From contig DATLFP010000126.1 of NCBI GenBank assembly GCA_035540955.1, positions 1 to 14,857 of the forward strand: a DNA stretch of 14,857 nt, read 5' to 3'. The translations under genes were made by a program, and so were the position numbers. The notes below the pieces were generated by a model, which did not search any database, was not told where the DNA came from, and saw only the letters and a list, made by a program, of their open reading frames with translations. The stretch comes from DATLFP01 sp035540955 (GTDB taxonomy: Bacteria; Actinomycetota; Acidimicrobiia; Acidimicrobiales; CADCSY01). This document shows, one piece after another, positions 1 through 5,812 of this stretch (the first letter of the stretch is position 1; every line of letters starts with the position of its first letter).

Positions 1-1
1 C

Positions 2-814
2 GCGCCGATCGAGCTGGCCATCGCCGGCGAACCACCCGATCGGGTGTCGCCGCGGTACTCGAACATCGCGCTGATGAAGGCGTGGCTGGAGGCCGACGAG
101 ACCTACGCCGCCCAGGTCGTCGAGCACTTCGAGGCGCACGGCGCGTTCGAGGAGTACAACTCCCCGACCTACTACGGCATCGACCTGTACGCCCTCGCCC
201 TCTGGCGGGTCCACCCGCCGACGCCCCGCTTCCAGGAGTGGGGCGAACGCGTCGAGGCCTCCATGTGGCGCGACATCAACCGCTGGTACCACCCCGGTCT
301 GCGCAACCTGTGCGGGCCCTACTCACGCGCCTACGGCATGGACATGACCGCTCACGTCGCCCTGCTCGGGATGTGGCTGCCCGAACCGGTCGTGCCCGAC
401 CTGTCGGCGTCGAGCATCGACCACAGCCACGACCTCACGATGGCGCCCGTCGTCGCGCTGCTGGGTCCTTCGGGACCGTCCACGATCGGGCTGGAGGCGG
501 GAACCGTGAGCCAGCGGATCACCGACGAGCGCGTCGCCACCGGGTGGCTCGGCGAGGACGCCATGCTCGGCGGCGAGGAGGGCGGCCGGTGGCGGGCCGA
601 GGGCCAGTACCACCCGGCCACCGCCCACTGGCGGGAGCCCGACGGGAGCGTCGGCTGGGCCCGGGTCCGGTCCCCCGGTCCGGTCGGCGCGATGGTGTTC
701 GAGCCCGGCGTGCTGGAGGTGACCGGCACCGACCTCACCCTGGACACCCGGGGCGAGCTGCCGGGGACGGTGACCGAGACCGACGACGGCCTCGTGATCC
801 GCCTCCGCCGCTGA
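2..814 (+). CDS. Hypothetical protein, C-terminal 270 residues (5' truncated by window edge)
   Basis: I do not recognise this protein. The reading frame is open from base 2, through a GTG at 44, to TGA at 812-814, so the gene very probably begins upstream of the window and the GTG is not needed as a start. The visible N-terminal half is rich in Trp, Tyr and Asp, with helical segments such as NSPTYYGIDLYALALWR and LCGPYSRAYGMDM. That pattern is reminiscent of alpha/alpha-toroid enzymes (heparinase or alginate-lyase-like folds). The last ~100 residues look beta-rich, as in the beta-sandwich that often follows such toroids. This fold suggestion is inference only, and no catalytic residues can be assigned. 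The gene converges on the deacetylase gene, with only 7 bp between the two stop codons and no visible terminator hairpin. Confidence 0.7.
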   Translation, partial: APIELAIAGEPPDRVSPRYSNIALMKAWLEADETYAAQVVEHFEAHGAFEEYNSPTYYGIDLYALALWRVHPPTPRFQEWGERVEASMWRDINRWYHPGLRNLCGPYSRAYGMDMTAHVALLGMWLPEPVVPDLSASSIDHSHDLTMAPVVALLGPSGPSTIGLEAGTVSQRITDERVATGWLGEDAMLGGEEGGRWRAEGQYHPATAHWREPDGSVGWARVRSPGPVGAMVFEPGVLEVTGTDLTLDTRGELPGTVTETDDGLVIRLRR

Positions 815-821
815 CGTCGCC

Positions 822-1538
822 TCAGCCGGTCTCGATGACGCGGTACCCCTCGGCCGCCGAGCCATCGGGGAGGCCGGCGGCGGCCGCGGTGGCCGTCACC
901 CACTGCCGGACGCGCTCGAGGGTGGCGTCGGGGTCGGGCAGCTGGCTGTCGTGGCAGCGGAGGGCGGCGAGCTTGCGGTCGAGCGTGTCGGTGATGTCGA
1001 CGTAGCGGTTGGGCTCGGCCGACGCGCCCATCCACACCTCGCGCACGGTCCACGCCTCGAGGCCCTCGTCCATGAGCTCGGTGAAGGTGAACGGGTTGCG
1101 GGCGTCGGGGTACACGGCGCACAGCGTCGCCTCGCCGGCGGCGAGGTGGTCCGGATGGCTGGCGAAGATGCGCGCGTAGTTCCGCTCCGGCGACTGGCAG
1201 AGGACCCGGTCGGGCCGCCGCTGGCGGATCACGCGGGCGATGTCGCGGCGCAGGTCGAGCGACGCCACCAGCCGGCCGTCGGGGTAACCGAGGAACGTCA
1301 GGTCGGTGACACCGACCTCGGCGGCCGCCGCCGTCTGCTCGGCCCGCCGGATGCCGGCGATCTCCGATCGGGGCACCGACGGGTCGAACCCGCCGGCGTC
1401 GCCGTCGGTGATGAGGCAGTAGGACACCTCGATCCCCTGCTTGACCCACGCCGCCACCGTCCCCGCCGACCCGAAGTCGACGTCGTCGGGGTGGGCCATG
1501 ACACACAGCGCCCGCTGCACCTCGGCATCGTCCAGCAT
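822..1538 (-). CDS. PIG-L/LmbE family zinc-dependent deacetylase
   Basis: This 238-residue protein belongs to the PIG-L/LmbE superfamily, whose members remove acetyl (or other acyl) groups from GlcNAc-type sugars or thiol conjugates; MshB and Mca of mycothiol metabolism are actinobacterial examples. The diagnostic AHPDD motif is at residues 15-19 (His16 and Asp19 as expected zinc ligands, Asp18 as general base). The second metal-binding motif HPDH is at 128-131. A TDGDAGG loop lies at 44-50. At 238 residues it is shorter than MshB or Mca, so the substrate is open. The start is ATG at 1536-1538, right before the family N terminus, with GGGG a few bases upstream. The same frame stays open far upstream, but that stretch lies inside the GH13 gene. 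It is the last gene of an operon and starts 11 bp after the GH13 stop. Cytoplasmic; no signal peptide is seen. Confidence 0.9.
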   Translation of the reverse strand: MLDDAEVQRALCVMAHPDDVDFGSAGTVAAWVKQGIEVSYCLITDGDAGGFDPSVPRSEIAGIRRAEQTAAAAEVGVTDLTFLGYPDGRLVASLDLRRDIARVIRQRRPDRVLCQSPERNYARIFASHPDHLAAGEATLCAVYPDARNPFTFTELMDEGLEAWTVREVWMGASAEPNRYVDITDTLDRKLAALRCHDSQLPDPDATLERVRQWVTATAAAAGLPDGSAAEGYRVIETG

Positions 1539-1549
1539 GAACCCCGAGG

Positions 1550-3199
1550 CTACGGGGCGGTGGGGGCGTCCTCGGGCTGCAGTCGGAACCAGCGGTAGCC
1601 GTAGCCGTCGAGCTTCAGGTCGAGCTTCTCCCGCTCGAGGGTCTGCACCTCGTCCCCGTCGAGCAGGTCGGTGAGCTCGCAACCGGTCGTGTCGCCCAGC
1701 TGGAGGCGGACGGTCCGGGGCTCGTCGGAGAGGTTGTGCACGGCGACGATCGAGACGCCGTCGAGCTCCACGCAGTGCGCGAGCACCGCGTGGTCCCCGG
1801 TCTCGACCATCGCGAGGCGACCCATGCCGATTTCGGGGATCTCGCGGCGACGACGGATCATCCGCTCGAACCAGTTCAGCAGCGAGTCGGGATCCCGTCG
1901 CTGGGCGGCGACGTTCACCGCCATCGACCCGAACCGCCCTTCGGGGAGCGGTCGCACCAGGCGGGACGGGCGCGCCGGCGAGAAGCCGCCGTTGCGCTGG
2001 TCCGTCCACTGCATCGGGGTGCGGACGCTCATGCGCCCGTCGATGTCGAGGTTCTCGGCCATCCCGATCTCCTCGCCGTAGAAGAGCACCGGTGTCCCCG
2101 GCAGGGTCAGGAGCAGGCTGTACACGAGCCGGATGCGGCGCTCGTCGCCGTCCAGCATCGACGGCAGCCGGCGCCGGAGGCCACGGCCGAACAACTGCAT
2201 GTCGGGATCGGGACCGAACGCCGCGAAGACCTCCTCGCGCTGCTTGTCGGTGAGCTGGTCGAGCGTCAGCTCGTCGTGGTTGCGCACGAAGTGCGCCCAC
2301 TGGCCCTCGGTGGGCACGTCGGGAAGGGACCGCAGCGACCGGACGATGGGCCGGGCGTCCTTGCGGGCCAGCGCGAGGTACATCGCCTGCATCAGCGGGA
2401 AGCAGAACAGCAGCTGGAGCTGGTCGCCGGGCTCGTCGCCGAAGTACGTGGCCAACGGCTTGGCCGGGAGGTTGACCTCGCCGAGGAGGACGGCGTCGCC
2501 CCGCCGTCGCGTCACGAAGGAGCGCAGCTCCTTGAACAGCATGTGAGGATCGAGGCCGGTCTCCTCCACCAGGTACGGCACGGCGTCGACCCGGAAGCCG
2601 TCGACCCCGAGCTCCAACCAGAACCCGACGATGCGCTGGATCTCCTCCCGCACCGCCGGGTTGGCGATGTTGAGGTCGGGCTGGTGGCGGTAGAAGTGGT
2701 GCAGGTACCACTTCTTCGCGCGCTCGTCGTAGCACCAGATCGAGTCTTCGGCGTCGGGGAAGACGAGGTCGGCCTTCTTCGTCTTCGGCTCCTCGTCGCG
2801 CCACACGTAGTAGTCGTGGAAGGGCGACGACGGCGAGCGCCGGGCCGACCGGAACCACGGGTGTTGATCGGAGGTGTGGTTCACGACCAGGTCGATGATC
2901 ACTCTCAGCCCGCGGTCCTTCGCCGTGCGGAGAAGGACCACGAGGTCACCCAGGGTGCCGAGGCGGTCGTCGATCGCGTAGTAGTCGCTCACGTCGTAGC
3001 CGTCGTCGCGGTTGGGCGACGGCTGGAACGGCATGAGCCACAGGCAGCTGACGCCGATGCCGGCCAGGTAGTCGATGCGCTCGATGAGCCCGTCGAGATC
3101 GCCGACCCCGTCGCCGTTCCAGTCGAGGAACGTCTCGACATCGAGGCAGTACACGATGGCGCTCTTCCACCACAGGTCGCTGGCGTTGGCGCGCGTCAT
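1550..3199 (-). CDS. GH13 alpha-amylase family enzyme, trehalose synthase-like
   Basis: A 549-residue glycoside hydrolase family 13 protein, most like trehalose synthase (maltose to trehalose isomerisation) in sequence style. The N terminus (NGDGVGDLDGL, 28-38), DLVVNHTSDQHPWF (103-116) and the C-terminal GYGYRWFRL (532-540) match that group. The catalytic triad is complete: nucleophile Asp205 in GFRVDAVP, acid/base Glu241 in GEVN, and Asp309 in RNHDELT. A (beta/alpha)8 barrel covers about residues 10-440 and a C-terminal beta domain follows. Trehalose synthase is usually slightly longer and often fused to a maltokinase; no such domain is here. The start is ATG at 3197-3199, with GGAG five bases upstream, overlapping the stop of the preceding oxidoreductase gene (ATGA). 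The frame is open further upstream, but that stretch lies inside the oxidoreductase gene. Cytoplasmic. Other maltose- or glucoside-acting GH13 activities cannot be excluded. Confidence 0.9.
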   Translation of the reverse strand: MTRANASDLWWKSAIVYCLDVETFLDWNGDGVGDLDGLIERIDYLAGIGVSCLWLMPFQPSPNRDDGYDVSDYYAIDDRLGTLGDLVVLLRTAKDRGLRVIIDLVVNHTSDQHPWFRSARRSPSSPFHDYYVWRDEEPKTKKADLVFPDAEDSIWCYDERAKKWYLHHFYRHQPDLNIANPAVREEIQRIVGFWLELGVDGFRVDAVPYLVEETGLDPHMLFKELRSFVTRRRGDAVLLGEVNLPAKPLATYFGDEPGDQLQLLFCFPLMQAMYLALARKDARPIVRSLRSLPDVPTEGQWAHFVRNHDELTLDQLTDKQREEVFAAFGPDPDMQLFGRGLRRRLPSMLDGDERRIRLVYSLLLTLPGTPVLFYGEEIGMAENLDIDGRMSVRTPMQWTDQRNGGFSPARPSRLVRPLPEGRFGSMAVNVAAQRRDPDSLLNWFERMIRRRREIPEIGMGRLAMVETGDHAVLAHCVELDGVSIVAVHNLSDEPRTVRLQLGDTTGCELTDLLDGDEVQTLEREKLDLKLDGYGYRWFRLQPEDAPTAP

Positions 3200-4143
3200 C
3201 GGAGCTCCGGGAGGACCTTGGCGGCGAAGGCATCGATGAACGGAACCTGGTCCTTGCCGACGTGGTGGACGTACACGGCGTCGAACCCGAGGTCGATCCG
3301 CTCTGCGAGCCACGCCGCGTGCTGACCGAGGTCGGCGGAGACGAGCACTGCTTCGCGCAGGTCCTCGTCGCTGACCGACTCGGTCGCAGCATCGACGTGG
3401 GCCGGCGTCTTGAGGTCCCACGGCAGCGGCGGCGGCAGGGTGTTGGCGGCGGCCTGGTCGCGGGCGATCGCCAGCGCCTCGTCGTCGGCGTCCGCCCAGC
3501 TCACGTGGATCTGCAGCAGGCGTGGGCCTCGCCCGTCGTAGCGGGCGAGCACCTCGCGCAGCACGTCGAGCGGCTGGTTCACGGTGATGAGCCCGTCGGC
3601 CCACGTCGCCGCGGTGGCCGCGCTCTCAGGGCTGACGGCCGCGCCGTAGAGCGGCGGCGGCTCGGCCGGTCGCGACCAGACGCGAGCTTCGTCGACCTTC
3701 ACCAGCCCGTCGTGGGAGACCTCCTCACCGGCGAGCAGCCGCCGGATGACCTCGACGCACTCCAGGAGCCGATCGACCCGCTCGGGCTTCGACGGCCATC
3801 GATCGCCGGTGACGTGCTCGTTGAGGTGCTCCCCGCTCCCCAGCGCCGCCCAGAACCGACCGGGCGCCAGCTCGGCCACCGACGCGATCGCCTGGGCGTG
3901 CACCGCCGGGTGGTAGCGCTGCCCGGGGGCCGTGACGACGCCGAACGGCACCGTCGTCGCCTGCATGGCCGCGCCGAGCCACACCCAGGCATGACCCGAC
4001 TCTCCCTGGCGCACGCTCCAGGGGCTCAGGTGGTCCGAGCACATCGCGGCGTCGAAGCCGGCGGCCTCGGCAAGCTGCACGTGCGCCAGCAACCGGCTGG
4101 GGGGCAGCTGCTCGTGGGCGACGTGATAGCCGACGGTCGCCAT
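3196..4143 (-). CDS. LLM-class flavin-dependent oxidoreductase (luciferase-like)
   Basis: A 315-residue luciferase-like TIM-barrel oxidoreductase. Characteristic stretches are the N-terminal VGYHVAHEQLPPS (4-16), AAGFDAAMCSDH (27-38), GVVTAPGQRYHPA (68-80), GRFWAALGSGEHLNEH (95-110) and WADGLITVN (181-189). The pattern resembles the group named probable non-F420 flavinoid oxidoreductase (TIGR03885, recalled from memory), in which FMN rather than F420 is the proposed cofactor. The substrate is unknown. The start is ATG at 4141-4143, exactly where the first barrel strand should begin; the open frame extends to 4446 but that extension has no family resemblance. No strong ribosome binding site is visible. 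It is the first gene of the operon, and its TGA overlaps the ATG of the GH13 gene by 4 bp, implying translational coupling and a shared, though unknown, role. Confidence 0.88.
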   Translation of the reverse strand: MATVGYHVAHEQLPPSRLLAHVQLAEAAGFDAAMCSDHLSPWSVRQGESGHAWVWLGAAMQATTVPFGVVTAPGQRYHPAVHAQAIASVAELAPGRFWAALGSGEHLNEHVTGDRWPSKPERVDRLLECVEVIRRLLAGEEVSHDGLVKVDEARVWSRPAEPPPLYGAAVSPESAATAATWADGLITVNQPLDVLREVLARYDGRGPRLLQIHVSWADADDEALAIARDQAAANTLPPPLPWDLKTPAHVDAATESVSDEDLREAVLVSADLGQHAAWLAERIDLGFDAVYVHHVGKDQVPFIDAFAAKVLPELR

Positions 4144-4256
4144 CGCGAGGGTGTGCCCTGAGTGCCTTCCGAGGTAACCCCGCGCCGCCCGGCGGCTGGG
4201 CGCGCGCCGAACCTGACGGTCATGCGAGTCACTGAGTCGCCGACGGAGGGTCGAGG
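4144..4256. promoter_or_regulatory. Intergenic region upstream of the oxidoreductase operon, with possible ATPase-gene remnant
   Basis: This 113-bp stretch should hold the promoter of the leftward operon that starts at 4143, but I cannot point to convincing -35/-10 boxes on either strand. On the + strand a short open frame ends in MRVTESPTEGRG and stops with TGA at 4258-4260, overlapping the ATG at 4257 as ATGA. That arrangement is typical of an ABC ATPase gene followed by its permease, so this may be the last scrap of a lost ATPase gene. A good ribosome binding site GGAGGG lies at 4245-4250, six bases before that ATG. Confidence 0.35.
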
Positions 4257-4907
4257 ATGACGCGGTGCTGGTGTGCCGAGATCTCCATCGACGCCGGCCA
4301 GCGCCGCCAGGAATCAGTTCTCCTACACCGCACGGGCCAACCTGGTGCTGTTCGTCTTCATCAGCTCGCTGGCGATCGCCGCTTCCCTCGTCCAGGCACG
4401 CCAGCTCGAGTGCTCGACCGGATCCGAGCCGGGCCGGTGCGCACATCCGCGATCCTCCTCGGCTTCGGGCTCAGCCGCCTTGGGTTCACCCTCCTCCAAT
4501 CGATGCTCCTCATCGGCGTCGGCGCCCTCATCTTCGGCGTGAGCCTCGGCGATCCGCTCGGCGTGGCCCTCGTCGTCCTCGCGTTCGCGCTGGTGTGCAC
4601 CGGCGCCGGTCTCCTCGTCGGCTCGCTGGCCCGCAACGGTGAGCAAGCCCTCGCCATCGGCATCCCAACCGCCATCGCCCTGGGCATGCTCGGCGGCGCC
4701 ATGTAGCCGCTCGAGATCGTGGGCTCGGCCATGCGCACCGCCGGCCACGCGACGCCCCATGCCTGGGCCATGGACGCATGGGTCGATCTCGCGCTCGACG
4801 GCGAGCCCGCTCGTAGCGTGCGCGGCGGGGTCGGCGTGCTCCTCGCCTTCGCCGCAGTGTTCCTCGCGCTGGGGACGCGGCTGCTGCACCGCCAGCTCAC
4901 GACCTGA
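4257..4907 (+). pseudogene. Decayed ABC-2 type transporter permease (deletion, frameshift, amber codon)
   Basis: Remnant of an ABC-2 (NatB/DrrB-like) multidrug or polymer exporter permease. The ATG at 4257 has GGAGGG six bases upstream and reads MTRCW, a plausible permease start, but the first transmembrane helix and most of the extracytoplasmic half are missing. From 4312, in a different frame, the core resumes as NQFSYTARANLVLFVFISSL. Around 4405-4412 the frame returns to that of the ATG: QARQL in one frame is continued by VLDRIRAGPVRTSAILLGF in the other, consistent with loss of one base. Helix-rich sequence then runs to GMLGGAM, followed by TAG at 4704-4706 and, in the same frame, PLEIVGSAM, TPHAWAMDAW and a final helix ending at 4907. 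Family members usually have Trp at the stop position, so TGG to TAG is likely. No partner ATPase gene is in the window. Confidence 0.85.
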
Positions 4908-4924
4908 GCGTCGCGGGCGAGGAG

Positions 4925-5812
4925 CTACCGGCGCGTCGAGTACCAGCGGCCCGCGCCGGCGAGCACACCTGCGACTGCGGCCACGACAACGAAGAAGATC
5001 AGCTGTTCCCAAGGTGGGTCGACGGGGACGCCCGAGGCGCTCGCCGGCAGCGCCGGTGCGAACGGCGGAGAGGTCGTCGGGACCGAGGAGGTTGTCGACT
5101 GGCCGGCGGCCGCCGCGATCTCGGGCTCGGGCACGGACACCGGGGGCAGCGCGAGCGTGGGTGGCGGCGAGGAGGTTGCCGGCGGCGATGCCGCACGCGC
5201 GGTCGGTGCCGGCGTGGGCGCCGGTCCAGCCGCGGGCGCGACGGTCGTCGGAACCGACGACGGGGGCGCCGCTGGGGTCGACGTGAATGTCGGCGGGCCG
5301 CTCCACCGGACCTCGAAGGCCAAGCGCCCGATGCCGTCGGCCGGCCTCGCCACGAGGGCGATGGACGCCACGCCGGTGCGCCCGGCCACCAGCTGCGACA
5401 CGTCGGCCGACCACGTTCCGGTGTCGGCATCGCGGAGGAGGACCACGGAGCGGGCCTCGTCGCACCTCGTTGTCGGGGCTGCGTCGAACGCGCCCTTCTC
5501 GACCGGCAGCCACGTCGTCGAGGTCTCGCAGGCCAGGACGTTCGCGGCGTCGGTCGCCACCCCGCCGGCCTCAGTGAGCTCGAGGGTCGCGCTCCTGACG
5601 CCGTCGCCGAGGTGGACCTTGAGCGCGGCCGCGGTGGCCGATCCGTCGGGAACGACGCCGACCGCCATGCCCTCCGAGGGCGCCGATGCCGCCGGGTTGC
5701 GCGTCCACCACCCGGTCGCCGTGACGGTCACCGAACCGGCGGGCCCAGCCGGGAGCAACAGGACACCGGCGGCGATCACCAGCGCGAGCACCAGCGGCAG
5801 GGTTCTCCTCAT
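4925..5812 (-). CDS. Secreted, C-terminally membrane-anchored protein with beta-rich domain and Pro-rich linker
   Basis: A 295-residue envelope protein of unknown function. A signal peptide occupies about residues 1-26 (MRRT, hydrophobic core, cleavage near PAGPAG). A beta-rich domain spans about 30-172, beginning TATGWWTRNPAASAP; it contains a strand pattern (ATLELTEAGG, WSADVSQLVAG, LAFEVRWSG) like DNRLRE or carbohydrate-binding jelly-roll modules, and two cysteines (95 and 117) that could form a disulfide. A Pro/Ala/Ser/Thr-rich linker covers about 173-265, and one transmembrane helix (270-287) ends in a short basic tail, so the domain should face outward. The ATG at 5810-5812 overlaps the TGA of the MFS/ABC fusion (ATGA), which makes it the last gene of the transporter operon and suggests a related role, for example an envelope accessory. 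The jelly-roll assignment is inference. Confidence 0.75.
   Translation of the reverse strand: MRRTLPLVLALVIAAGVLLLPAGPAGSVTVTATGWWTRNPAASAPSEGMAVGVVPDGSATAAALKVHLGDGVRSATLELTEAGGVATDAANVLACETSTTWLPVEKGAFDAAPTTRCDEARSVVLLRDADTGTWSADVSQLVAGRTGVASIALVARPADGIGRLAFEVRWSGPPTFTSTPAAPPSSVPTTVAPAAGPAPTPAPTARAASPPATSSPPPTLALPPVSVPEPEIAAAAGQSTTSSVPTTSPPFAPALPASASGVPVDPPWEQLIFFVVVAAVAGVLAGAGRWYSTRR

Noticed and set aside
82..1005. Open frame of 307 codons overlapping the first gene
   Set aside because: Arg/Pro/Ala-rich shadow in another frame of the real gene, running into the deacetylase gene antisense.
1736..3325. Long open frame of 529 codons on the + strand opposite the GH13 gene
   Set aside because: It lies antisense to a gene with a complete catalytic triad and encodes a Val/Arg/Glu/His-rich low-complexity sequence typical of high-GC antisense frames.
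3200..3604. Upstream extension of the GH13 reading frame
   Set aside because: The extension is inside the oxidoreductase gene and has no family resemblance; ATG at 3199 with GGAG upstream fits better.
4222..4260. GAGTC-ACT-GAGTC repeat as an operator near 4225-4240
   Set aside because: It is only a 5-bp direct repeat, not a true palindrome, and probably lies in relic coding sequence.
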